Source: Aliarcobacter sp.
Lineage (GTDB): Bacteria > Campylobacterota > Campylobacteria > Campylobacterales > Arcobacteraceae
Length of the DNA stretch: 11,519 bases
Reading direction: 5' to 3'
Assembly: GCA_023268955.1 (NCBI GenBank)
Contig: JALRJW010000071.1
Coordinates: 1 to 11,519, forward strand
Part shown: piece by piece, positions 1-6,928 of the stretch
How the letters are laid out: the number at the start of each line of letters is the position of its first letter
Position numbering within the stretch: position 1 is the stretch's first letter
Program-made: the position numbers and the translations under genes
Notes under the pieces: model-generated
The model's database searches: none
What the model saw: only the letters and a program-made list of their open reading frames with translations
What the model was told of the DNA's origin: nothing

Positions 1-1
1 T

Positions 2-34
2 TGGAAAAAAATTTGGGAAGAAAACAAGATTTAA
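2..34 (+). CDS. possible 3' end of a gene entering from the left
   Basis: An open frame from the window edge encodes about ten residues (WKKIWEENKI) and stops with TAA at 32-34. The stop lies on the first bases of the hairpin at 31-63, as expected for a gene ending at a shared terminator and converging on amt. Ten codons are too few to identify a product, and chance openness is quite possible. Confidence 0.25.
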   Translation, partial: WKKIWEENKI

Positions 35-63
35 CAAGGCCCACAAATTGTAGGCCTTGTTAA
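31..63. terminator. bidirectional hairpin terminator downstream of amt
   Basis: A perfect 11-bp inverted repeat (TTAACAAGGCC at 31-41, GGCCTTGTTAA at 53-63) encloses an 11-base loop. It starts 8 bases past the amt stop on the minus strand. The bases after it on the minus strand are moderately T-rich (ATCTTGTTTTC), and on the plus strand TTTAACAATT follows. It is the most GC-rich stem in this intergenic stretch, so a rho-independent terminator serving both directions is likely. Confidence 0.7.
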
Positions 64-71
64 TTTAACAA

Positions 72-1100
72 TTAATCTCTTATTGCGTAAGCACGAACAC
101 CAACTTCAGCATGGTCCGTACCAAGTTTTTCAGCAGACTTACTTATTCTTAATCCTATAGTGGCTTTTAAACCTGTAAAGACAATGTAAGAACAAACAAA
201 GCTGAAAACTACTACAGAAACAACTCCAATAATTTGAGTACCAAAAGAAGTACCAGAATTACTTAAAGGTGTAACTAAAGTTCCAAAAACTCCAGCAAAT
301 AAATGTACAGGTATTGCACCCACCACATCATCTAACTGTAAATTTTCTAAAAGTTTAGTTCCGTAATACATAATTATTGCACCACCTGATCCAATTATCA
401 TTGCTAAAACTGGTGAAGGTGTAGAAGGTTCTGCAGTAATTGCAACTAAACCAGCTAAAGCACCATTTAACATCATTACAATATCAGTTTTACCGCCAAC
501 TATTCTTGTTAAAGCTGCTGCCATAACTGTTCCCGCTGCTCCTGCTAAGTGAGTGTTCACTGCAATTTTTGAAATTGCATTCACATCATCAAACGTTCCC
601 ATAGCTAATTGACTGAAACCATTAAACCCAAACCATCCAAACCAAAGCAAGAATGTTCCAAGAGTTACTAATGGAATACTTGAAGCCGCAAATGGTACCA
701 TTGCTTTACTTTCACCGCTTCTAGAAAATCTTCCTTCCCTAGCTCCAAGAACAATAACCCCGGCTAATGCTGCTGCACCACCGCAAGCATGAACCAAAGT
801 TGAACCAGCAAAGTCAGAGAAACCCAAAGTTGATAACCAACCTCCTCCCCATTGCCATCCCATTGAAATTGGATAAATGATTCCTGCCATCAATGTAGCA
901 AAAATAAAAAAAGGCCAAATTTTAATTCTCTCTGCTACAGCACCAGATACAATTGATACGGTCGCACAAACGAACATCGTTTGATAGAAGAAATCTGAAT
1001 AACCAGAGTATCCTGTTTCTATATCTGAAGAGTCTCTCCAAATACTAAAAGAACCAATGTAGCCTCCCTCAGGTATACCGTAAGCTAAATTATAACCCAC
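72..1100 (-). pseudogene. amt: ammonium transporter Amt, 5'-truncated
   Basis: Ammonium channel of the Amt/MEP/Rh family, an inner-membrane trimer that conducts ammonia/ammonium. The 342 residues carry the family signature DFAGSTLVHACGG (96-108, with D96 and the first pore histidine H104), the second twin histidine H266 in VHLFAGVFGTL, the WFGWFGFNG segment (153-161), and a soluble C-terminal tail ending YAIRD. Family members are usually about 400-430 residues. This one begins at what should be the second transmembrane segment (GYNLAYGIPEGG, matching E. coli AmtB YGYSLAFG), so roughly 65-90 N-terminal residues are missing. The first possible start is GTG at 1098-1100, with no clear ribosome site. 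The frame is open upstream to a TAG at 1140-1142 but encodes only Phe/Lys/Leu-rich residues and has no ATG. Only 57 bases separate it from radA, so the missing part is not here in another frame. No glnK/glnB lies beside it. It is probably inactive, or an assembly break; the family call itself is near certain. Confidence 0.9.
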
Positions 1101-1140
1101 AAAGAAAAAAAGAAATTTAAAAAATTTGATTAAAAAGTAC

Positions 1141-1160
1141 TAATTAAAAATTATTAATTA
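1141..1160 (-). terminator. weak AT-only hairpin after radA
   Basis: TAATTAA (1141-1147) and TTAATTA (1154-1160) form a 7-bp all-AT inverted repeat covering the radA stop codon. On the minus strand it is followed by a U-rich run (CTTTTTAATC, then AAATTTTTT). The stem is too weak to be sure. It may be the remains of a terminator or simply AT-rich spacer. Confidence 0.25.
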
Positions 1161-2507
1161 AAACAGTTCCAGCATTTTTGTAACTTCATCTACAGGATAG
1201 GTTTTTAAATCTAATTTTAAACTAGGTTTTAAAGCAACAACTGCTTTTTTAATACCCTGAGCTTGAGCTTCTTTTAATCTTAAATCAATACTGTAAACAT
1301 CTTTTATTTCACCTGTTAATGAAACTTCACCAACAAAAACTGACTCTTTTGAAAGAGGTCTGTTTCTAAAACTTGAAATAATAGCTGCAATTACAGCTAA
1401 ATCAGCAGAACTCTCTTTAATTTTTATTCCACCTGAAATATTTATAAATACATCATAAGAATTTAAAGGTAAATCAATCTTTTTTTCAAGTAGGGCTAAG
1501 AGCATATTAAGTCTATTTGCATCAAATCCTGTTGCACTTCTTTTTGGATTTGGATAGGTACTTTCTGTTACAAGTGCTTGAACTTCAAGTATTAAAGCAC
1601 GACTTCCTTCCATAACAACCGTTAGTGCTGAACCACTTTGAGCTTTACTTTTATCAAAGAATTTTGAGTTAATATCCTTAGCACTAATTAAACCTTCTGC
1701 TGTCATTTCAAAAATACCAATTTCGCTAGTTGAACCAAATCTATTTTTAAATCCCCTAAGCATTCTTAACTCTTTGCTTGCTTCCCCTTCAAAATATAAA
1801 ACAGTATCAACCATATGCTCCAAAACTCTAGGTCCAGCGATACTTCCATCTTTTGTAATATGTCCAATTATAAACATAGCTAGATTTGATTCTTTTGCTT
1901 TTCTCATAAGCTCAAAAGTGATTTCTCTAACTTGTGAGACACTTCCTGGAGCACTAGTTAGATTTGATGAATAAATTGTTTGTATAGAATCTATTATGCA
2001 TACTTCATAATTTTCCCTTAAAAATTCATCTTGAATCTCTTCAAGTTTTATTTCACTTAATAAAAAAAGTTCATCGTGATTTGCATCAAGTCTATTTGCT
2101 CTTAGTTTTATTTGACCAGCACTCTCTTCACCTGAAACATACAAAACTTTTTTTCCTGATTTTGCGATGCTACCTGCTACTTTTAGAAGTAGAGTTGATT
2201 TACCAACACCTGGACTTCCACCAATTAGTGTTAAACTTCCAGGAACTATTCCTCCACCTAAAACTAAATCAAACTCTTCATTATGTGAAGAAAATCTAGT
2301 AACATCATCTTGTTGTATTTGTGTGATTGGTTTTGCTTTTGAAGATGTGTTTATTACTTTTGATGTTTGTTTTAAAACTTCTTGCTGTTCTTGATTTAAC
2401 TCAATAAAACTATCCCATGAACTACAATTTGGGCATTTACCAAGCCATTTTGTTGATTGTTCTCCACAGTGTTGACATTCAAAAAGTGATGTTTTTTTCT
2501 TCGCCAT
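1158..2507 (-). CDS. radA: DNA repair protein RadA (Sms)
   Basis: RecA-like ATPase that helps process recombination intermediates by driving branch migration in the cytoplasm. Numbered from MAKKK, the 449-residue protein has a four-cysteine zinc finger (C11, C14, C25, C28), a Walker A motif GGSPGVGKST (96-105), Walker B VCIIDS (169-174), the RadA-specific KNRFG motif (254-258), and a C-terminal Lon-protease-like domain (about 290-449). Length is typical of the family (about 450). The open frame extends five codons further to a TTG at 2520-2522. The ATG at 2505-2507 is preferred because an AAAGG ribosome site lies 7 bases before it, inside that extension, and because RadA proteins usually begin just before the zinc finger. 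It is transcribed divergently from the RNase H-methyltransferase gene, with a TATAAT box at 2535-2540. Nothing in it looks damaged. Confidence 0.97.
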   Translation of the reverse strand: MAKKKTSLFECQHCGEQSTKWLGKCPNCSSWDSFIELNQEQQEVLKQTSKVINTSSKAKPITQIQQDDVTRFSSHNEEFDLVLGGGIVPGSLTLIGGSPGVGKSTLLLKVAGSIAKSGKKVLYVSGEESAGQIKLRANRLDANHDELFLLSEIKLEEIQDEFLRENYEVCIIDSIQTIYSSNLTSAPGSVSQVREITFELMRKAKESNLAMFIIGHITKDGSIAGPRVLEHMVDTVLYFEGEASKELRMLRGFKNRFGSTSEIGIFEMTAEGLISAKDINSKFFDKSKAQSGSALTVVMEGSRALILEVQALVTESTYPNPKRSATGFDANRLNMLLALLEKKIDLPLNSYDVFINISGGIKIKESSADLAVIAAIISSFRNRPLSKESVFVGEVSLTGEIKDVYSIDLRLKEAQAQGIKKAVVALKPSLKLDLKTYPVDEVTKMLELF

Positions 2508-2534
2508 AATAAACCTTTGCAAATTAATAAAAGC

Positions 2535-2540
2535 ATTATA
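2535..2540 (-). promoter_or_regulatory. -10 box of the radA promoter
   Basis: On the minus strand these bases read TATAAT, a perfect -10 hexamer about 28 bases before the radA ATG. That leaves a leader of about 20 bases containing the AAAGG ribosome site. Upstream is AT-rich with no convincing -35, as is usual for the housekeeping sigma factor in Campylobacterota. Confidence 0.55.
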
Positions 2541-2594
2541 ATTAAAAATTTTTTACATTAATTGAAATATGTCATTTTGTAATTAAAAATTAAA

Positions 2595-2600
2595 TATAAT
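2595..2600 (+). promoter_or_regulatory. -10 box almost touching the start of the RNase H-methyltransferase gene
   Basis: A perfect TATAAT lies 5 bases before the ATG at 2606. Transcription normally begins 6-8 bases after the -10, so it would start at or next to the A of the start codon, giving a leaderless or nearly leaderless mRNA. No purine-rich ribosome site is visible in the preceding 20 bases, which fits. The alternative is that this AT-rich hexamer is chance and the true promoter lies further upstream. Confidence 0.5.
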
Positions 2601-2605
2601 CACTT

Positions 2606-4045
2606 ATGAAAAAATTAAAACTCTTTACTGATTCAAGTGTTAATCCTATAGATAAAATAGGTTTTGGTGCATATTTACTTTGTGATGAAGATAGTTCAAA
2701 TGACTGCACTTTAGAAAATTTGAATAAAAAAATCAAAACTAAAATGTTTGAAAACACAAGTTCAACAAAACTAGAATTACAGACTTTTTTATGGGCTTTG
2801 TCAAATGTTGAAGATCATATTACTCATATTGATGTTTATACTGATTGCCAAAATATGACAACTTTGCCTTTAAGACGGGAAAAACTTGAAAAAACAGAGT
2901 ATCGGTCAAAAAATGGAAAACTAAAAAATAAACATGAATTGTATAAAGAATTTTATAGATTAATAGATAAATACAATATTGAATTTATAAAAGTAAAGGG
3001 TCATAAGAAAAGTAGTTTAAAAGACCATATTGACAAGATTTTTAATTTAGTTGACAAGGAATCAAGACATCAGTTAAGAGTTTTTATGAATACTAAAGAC
3101 TCAAGTTTCAAAGTTAAGAGATTTAAAGATGAAGATTTAATTGAAATACAAAATTATATTGAAGAAGCTTTAGTTCATAACAGCGAAGTTTCATTTCAAG
3201 TTTTAAATCCTGATTTTTATGATTCTATTTATAGTGGAACAGTTTTGGATATTTTTAATAAAAAATATGTTCATAGAAGTTACAAAGTATGGAATGATTT
3301 AGCAAATATTTTAAAGTGTAAAATTTTAACACCAAGGTTTGTAGATAAAAATTTTGTTCAAATTACATATAAAAAATTAAATGAAAATATAAGTTTTCAT
3401 AAAAATGAAGACTCTAAAGAGAAGTATGGAATAACATCTGAGTTTTCAAAAATAAATAAAAATGAAGAGATTAGTTTTATTTATTATTACATTCAAGCAT
3501 TAAAGAATATCTCCTTTGAAAAAAGAGTTAGAGTATTAAATCTTGGTGTCAATGATGCAAGTGAAATTGATGTATTAAGAAAAATAGATAAAGATTTTAA
3601 AAATAAAGATATTGTAGGAATTGATTATTCAAAAAGTGCAATAGATTTTGCTAAACAAAAATATAAAGATTTTCCAAATGTAAGTTTTTATGAAGCAGAT
3701 ATTAAAAATCTAGAAACACTAAATTTAGGAACTTTTGATTTAATCATTACAATTGGAACTTTACAAAGTACTAATCTAAATTTCAATGAAACTTTTATGA
3801 AAATTGTTCAAAATTATTTAAATAAAGATGGTGCAATGATTTTAGGTTTTCCAAATTCAAGATGGATTGATGGTGAATTAATATATGGAGCAATGATAAA
3901 AAACTACAATTTTAGTGAAATGTCAAATCTCTATAAAGATGTAGTTTTTTGTAAGAAATATCTTCAACAAAAAAAATTTAGAACAATGATTACAGGAAAA
4001 GAATATATTTTTTTAAGTGCTACATCAATCAAAAAAGATAGTTAA
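2606..4045 (+). CDS. RNase H-like / SAM-dependent methyltransferase fusion protein
   Basis: A 479-residue two-domain protein of unknown cellular role. Residues 1-160 look like RNase HI: D9 in LFTDSS, E57 in KLELQTF, D80 in VYTDCQN and D150 in NLVDKESR supply the four acidic metal-binding positions, with a VKGH segment (130-133) in the usual place. A short insertion lies between VKGH and the last Asp, and the HxG glycine is replaced by Lys. Residues about 165-300 form an unrecognised middle region. Residues 305-479 resemble a class I methyltransferase: VRVLNLGVNDASE (308-320) at motif I, VGIDYSKSAIDFAK (337-350) with the ribose-binding acidic residue, FYEADI (361-366) and FDLIITIG (377-384). 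Motif I is degenerate, with only one of the usual glycines. The frame is uninterrupted across both domains. The ATG at 2606 is favoured because D9 must lie near the N-terminus. No ribosome site is visible. It is followed after 18 bases by an esterase gene, probably one operon. The domain calls are firm; the substrate of either activity cannot be read from sequence. Confidence 0.85.
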   Translation: MKKLKLFTDSSVNPIDKIGFGAYLLCDEDSSNDCTLENLNKKIKTKMFENTSSTKLELQTFLWALSNVEDHITHIDVYTDCQNMTTLPLRREKLEKTEYRSKNGKLKNKHELYKEFYRLIDKYNIEFIKVKGHKKSSLKDHIDKIFNLVDKESRHQLRVFMNTKDSSFKVKRFKDEDLIEIQNYIEEALVHNSEVSFQVLNPDFYDSIYSGTVLDIFNKKYVHRSYKVWNDLANILKCKILTPRFVDKNFVQITYKKLNENISFHKNEDSKEKYGITSEFSKINKNEEISFIYYYIQALKNISFEKRVRVLNLGVNDASEIDVLRKIDKDFKNKDIVGIDYSKSAIDFAKQKYKDFPNVSFYEADIKNLETLNLGTFDLIITIGTLQSTNLNFNETFMKIVQNYLNKDGAMILGFPNSRWIDGELIYGAMIKNYNFSEMSNLYKDVVFCKKYLQQKKFRTMITGKEYIFLSATSIKKDS

Positions 4046-4063
4046 ATTTTAAGGAAAATAAAA

Positions 4064-4615
4064 ATGATTTTATATATACATGGTTTTGGAAGTAGTGGAC
4101 ATGGGGGAAAAGCTAGTTTATTTAGGGAATATTTTGAAGAAGAGGTTATAGCACCTTCATTATCATATGTACCTAATTTAGCAATTGATACTTTGGAGCA
4201 ATTAATTGAAACACTTTTAGAGTTGGATGAAGATGTTGGTTTAGTAGGTTCATCTTTGGGTGGATATTATGCTATTTATTTAGCTAATAAATATGATTTA
4301 AAAGCTGTATTGATTAATCCAGCAATTCATCCATATAAAACTTTGGACAAAATTGGAAATGCAACAAATTATTATGATGGAAGCAGTTTTGAAGTTACTA
4401 AAGAGCATATGCAAAGTTTAAAATCTTTTGAAGTTAACAGTATTGAAAATGAAGAAAATTTTTTGGTTTTACTTCAAACTGAAGATGAAGTTTTAGATTA
4501 CAATGAAGCTGTTGAAAAATTCCCAAATGGTGAGTTAGTAATAGAAGAGGGTGGAAATCACTCTTTTGAAAATATTGAAAGCTATTTTAGAAAAATAGGA
4601 AGTTTTTTAGGCTAA
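4064..4615 (+). CDS. YqiA/YcfP-type alpha/beta-hydrolase (putative esterase)
   Basis: Small cytoplasmic serine hydrolase, 183 residues, the usual size of the YqiA/YcfP group. The strand-turn MILYIHGFGSS (1-11) supplies the oxyanion region. GSSLGGYYA (62-70) is the nucleophile elbow with catalytic S64; D141 in QTEDEVLDY and H166 in GGNHSF complete the triad in the expected order. It has no signal peptide or membrane segment. An AAGGA ribosome site lies in the 18-base gap after the RNase H-methyltransferase gene, so the two are probably co-transcribed. It ends just before a strong hairpin shared with ftsY. Family members hydrolyse short acyl or thioester substrates; the natural substrate is unknown. 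Confidence 0.88.
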   Translation: MILYIHGFGSSGHGGKASLFREYFEEEVIAPSLSYVPNLAIDTLEQLIETLLELDEDVGLVGSSLGGYYAIYLANKYDLKAVLINPAIHPYKTLDKIGNATNYYDGSSFEVTKEHMQSLKSFEVNSIENEENFLVLLQTEDEVLDYNEAVEKFPNGELVIEEGGNHSFENIESYFRKIGSFLG

Positions 4616-4622
4616 TTAAATT

Positions 4623-4650
4623 AAACAAACTAGAAAATTCTAGTTTGTTT
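4623..4650. terminator. bidirectional terminator between the esterase gene and ftsY
   Basis: A perfect 13-bp inverted repeat (AAACAAACTAGAA at 4623-4635, TTCTAGTTTGTTT at 4638-4650) lies between convergent genes. A 2-base spacer means the physical loop is probably AAAATT with 11 pairs. T-rich tracts follow on both strands. The stem contains the last codons and the TAG stop of ftsY (4640-4642). Confidence 0.85.
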
Positions 4651-5743
4651 CTTCTGTGTAGATTTCATCTAAGATACTATCCACAAATTCATCTGGTGAG
4701 AATTCCATTAAGTCATCTTGTTTTTCACCAATTCCCACAAAGAAAATAGGTAGTTCAAGTTGATTAGAAATAGAAAATAGTGCTCCACCTTTTGCAGTTC
4801 CATCAAGTTTTGTAACTATAATTCCATCAACACCTACGATTTCATTAAATGCTCTTGCTTGAGCAATTGCCGAATTTCCTTGCGTTCCATCTAAAATCAA
4901 TAGTTTTTGATGGGGTGCACCTTCATAAGCTTTTGAACAAACCTTTACAATCTTTTTAAGTTCATTATTTAAATTTTGTTGAGTTTGAAGACGACCTGCA
5001 GTGTCAATGATTACATTGTCAATGTTTTTTGCAACTGCTGATGAAATAGTATCATAAGCCACTGCACTTGAATCATGTCCTTGTTTTGTTTTTATTATAG
5101 GAACATCAAGTCTATCTGCCCATGTTGCTAATTGCTCAATTGCAGCAGCTCTAAATGTATCCCCAGCTCCTAAGATAACTGATTTTCCATCTTTTTTTGA
5201 TTTATTAGCAAGTTTTGCAATAGTAGTTGTTTTACCAGCTCCATTAACTCCAATAATAAGTCTTACAAATGGTTTTGGTAGATTTGATAAATCTACATCT
5301 GGAGCATGTTCAAATAAGCTTACAAGTCGGTGTCTTAACTGTTTTCTTGTAATCATATCAGGAAGACCATTCATCGCTTTTTCGATGATTTCGTATTCCA
5401 TATCTGCTTCAATTAACATCTCTTCAATGTCATCAAAAGATATTTTCTCTTTTTTTGTAGGAATTACTGTTTTTATATTTCCAAATGTTTTTTCTAAAGC
5501 TCTAGCAAAGAAACCTTTTTTTTCTATTTTAGGTTCTTCTATTTTTTTAACTTTCTCAATAGTAGTTTGAGTTTCTTGTGATTCTTGAAGAGTTTCTTGA
5601 GTTTTTAACTCTTCTTTTAACTCTTCTATTATCTCTTCTTTAAATTCTTCAATTTTTGATTCAGATGAAGATTCTTGAATGTTTGAAATTTCTTCTTTTA
5701 AAACTTCATCATCTTTTTTTTTCTTTTTAAAAAAACTAAACAT
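4640..5743 (-). CDS. ftsY: signal recognition particle receptor FtsY
   Basis: SRP-type GTPase that receives ribosome-nascent chain-SRP complexes at the inner membrane and hands them to the translocon. The 367 residues comprise a lysine-rich start (FFKKKKK, 4-10), a Glu/Gln-rich acidic A domain (about 11-75), the N domain (about 78-155) and the G domain: G1 GVNGAGKTT (165-173), DTFRAAA (195-201), G3 DTAGR (247-251), G4 TKLDG (311-315) and closing GIGE (337-340). The A domain is shorter than in E. coli, making the protein shorter than the 497 residues there. The ATG at 5743 has an AGGA ribosome site at 5754-5757 that overlaps the stop codon of the tlpA-like gene. It is therefore probably translated as the second gene of a tlpA-ftsY unit. 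All GTPase motifs are intact. Confidence 0.97.
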   Translation of the reverse strand: MFSFFKKKKKDDEVLKEEISNIQESSSESKIEEFKEEIIEELKEELKTQETLQESQETQTTIEKVKKIEEPKIEKKGFFARALEKTFGNIKTVIPTKKEKISFDDIEEMLIEADMEYEIIEKAMNGLPDMITRKQLRHRLVSLFEHAPDVDLSNLPKPFVRLIIGVNGAGKTTTIAKLANKSKKDGKSVILGAGDTFRAAAIEQLATWADRLDVPIIKTKQGHDSSAVAYDTISSAVAKNIDNVIIDTAGRLQTQQNLNNELKKIVKVCSKAYEGAPHQKLLILDGTQGNSAIAQARAFNEIVGVDGIIVTKLDGTAKGGALFSISNQLELPIFFVGIGEKQDDLMEFSPDEFVDSILDEIYTEETN

Positions 5744-5753
5744 TAATTAAAAA

Positions 5754-5759
5754 TCCTTA
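5754..5759 (-). promoter_or_regulatory. ftsY ribosome binding site overlapping the tlpA stop
   Basis: On the minus strand the bases read TAAGGA: the TAA is the stop codon of the upstream lipoprotein gene and AAGGA is the Shine-Dalgarno sequence of ftsY, 10 bases before its ATG. Ribosomes terminating on the first gene would sit on the start region of the second, which suggests translational coupling. Confidence 0.6.
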
Positions 5760-6308
5760 TTTTTTTAATACTTTTTTAATGTCAATATCTAACATTTCAG
5801 ATGGAACCATTCCCACATATTTTTGGAATAGGTTCGAATTTTTATCAATCATTAGCATTGTTGGAATAGATTTTATTCCTCCAAGAGCATTTTGAAAATT
5901 CATATTTTCTACACCATTTGTAATTATGTAATTTATTCCGTAACTATTTGCAAAATTGATTAAATCTTCATTTGTTTTGTCATTTTCAAGCAAAACAGAG
6001 ATTATTACAAGATCATTTGCATATTTGTCTTGAAGTTTCTTTAAAACTGGAATTTCTGCTTTGCAAGGTGGACACCAAGTAGCAAAAAAGTTTAGTAATA
6101 CAATTTTATTTGCATATTCTTGGATAAGTATTTTGTCATTTTCTAAAACAATGTTTATATTTTGACCGTTTGTAGACTTCAGAGTGAATGAATTTTGAAT
6201 TTCTTTTTCAGTTTTAGCATCAGATTGAGTTTCTTCTTTTTTATTATTACATCCAGTAAACACTAATGCAGAGAAAATAAACGAAATTAGTAAAGTTTTA
6301 AACTGCAT
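5757..6308 (-). CDS. TlpA-like thioredoxin-fold lipoprotein
   Basis: Thiol-disulfide oxidoreductase-like lipoprotein of the TlpA/ResA type, 183 residues, probably anchored on the periplasmic face. A hydrophobic signal peptide ends in a lipobox with C20 (VFTGC, an unusual Phe at -3). The thioredoxin domain carries WCPPC (78-82), typical of reducing TlpA/ResA proteins, and the cis-proline loop SIPT (147-150). The ATG at 6308 has an AAAGGA site 6 bases upstream. It is transcribed with ftsY, the next gene after 13 bases, and divergently from the cyclo-ligase gene across 60 bases. Likely roles are keeping periplasmic cysteines reduced, for instance in cytochrome c maturation. The partner is not evident here. 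Confidence 0.92.
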   Translation of the reverse strand: MQFKTLLISFIFSALVFTGCNNKKEETQSDAKTEKEIQNSFTLKSTNGQNINIVLENDKILIQEYANKIVLLNFFATWCPPCKAEIPVLKKLQDKYANDLVIISVLLENDKTNEDLINFANSYGINYIITNGVENMNFQNALGGIKSIPTMLMIDKNSNLFQKYVGMVPSEMLDIDIKKVLKK

Positions 6309-6338
6309 TTTAAGTCCTTTGGGTAAAATATTGAAATC

Positions 6339-6352
6339 GGTAGAATTCTACC
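6339..6352. promoter_or_regulatory. palindromic divergent promoter region
   Basis: GGTAGAATTCTACC is a perfect 14-bp palindrome in the 60-base gap between the divergent tlpA-like and cyclo-ligase genes. Each strand carries a TAGAAT hexamer (plus 6341-6346, minus 6345-6350), close to the -10 consensus. These would give leaders of about 16 bases to the plus gene and about 30 to the minus gene. Either these are overlapping -10 boxes or the palindrome is an operator. No clear -35 is visible on either strand. Confidence 0.4.
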
Positions 6353-6368
6353 TAAGTGAGGCTTAAAA

Positions 6369-6908
6369 ATGGCATTAAATCACAAAAGTGATTTTAGAAA
6401 ATCGTGTTTAAAAAAATTAAAATTTTCAAATGAAATTTCAAAGTATTATAAAAATAAAATTATTCTAAGTAAATTAGAAAAAGTTATAAAAGAGTTAAAA
6501 GCAAAGGATATCTTACTGTACATTCCTATTGGAGATTTGGAAGTTGATGTAAGACCATTAATTAAAAAATATAGAAAAACAAATAAAAATATTTATGTTC
6601 CTTTCATGGAAGGAGATAGTTTTAAAGCTGTTAAATATAGGCTTCCTTTACAAAAAAAGAGATATGGGATTTTTGAACCAAATAACTCTTTTGCAAGGCC
6701 AAAAAAAATTGATTTAGCAATAGTTCCTGTAGTTGGAGTTGATGCTTTATGCAAGAGAATTGGTTTTGGTAAAGGAATGTATGATAGATTTTTTTACAGA
6801 ATAAACTATAAGCCTTTCATTGTTTTTACTCAAATTGTACTTTGTAAGTCAGATGAAATTTTAAGTGATAATTACGATATTCAAGCCAATTTAATAATTA
6901 CTAGTTAA
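6369..6908 (+). CDS. 5-formyltetrahydrofolate cyclo-ligase family protein
   Basis: Enzyme that converts 5-formyl-THF to 5,10-methenyl-THF with ATP hydrolysis, returning stored folate to one-carbon metabolism (E. coli YgfA/Fau). The 179 residues match family length. Motifs are YIPIGDLEVDV (51-61, substrate-binding region with E58), YGIFEP (99-104) and the ATP-binding loop RIGFGKGMYDRFF (130-142). The ATG at 6369 has a GAGG ribosome site 7 bases upstream. It is the first gene of a plus-strand run with rny 20 bases downstream. It is basic at the N-terminus and shows no damage. Confidence 0.93.
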   Translation: MALNHKSDFRKSCLKKLKFSNEISKYYKNKIILSKLEKVIKELKAKDILLYIPIGDLEVDVRPLIKKYRKTNKNIYVPFMEGDSFKAVKYRLPLQKKRYGIFEPNNSFARPKKIDLAIVPVVGVDALCKRIGFGKGMYDRFFYRINYKPFIVFTQIVLCKSDEILSDNYDIQANLIITS

Positions 6909-6928
6909 ATTTAATTAGGATTTGTATT

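Noticed and set aside
1101..1139. Homopolymeric A/T tracts beside amt as a phase-variation switch
   Set aside because: There is no room before radA for the missing N-terminus in any frame, so slippage could not restore the gene.
1774..2394. Plus-strand open frames inside radA (1774-1974, 2081-2299, 2167-2394)
   Set aside because: Antisense shadows of a strongly conserved gene, without ribosome sites or recognisable domains.
2508..2522. TTG-initiated N-terminal extension of RadA
   Set aside because: The extension consists of the ribosome binding site region (AAAGG), and the ATG at 2505-2507 fits family starts.
2606..4615. Methyltransferase-nuclease plus esterase pair as a restriction-modification or other defence system
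   Set aside because: There is no target-recognition domain, helicase or mobile-element context, and the esterase is of a common housekeeping type. The evidence does not reach beyond a domain fusion.
5385..5570. Plus-strand open frame inside ftsY
   Set aside because: Antisense shadow of the FtsY N domain and acidic region.
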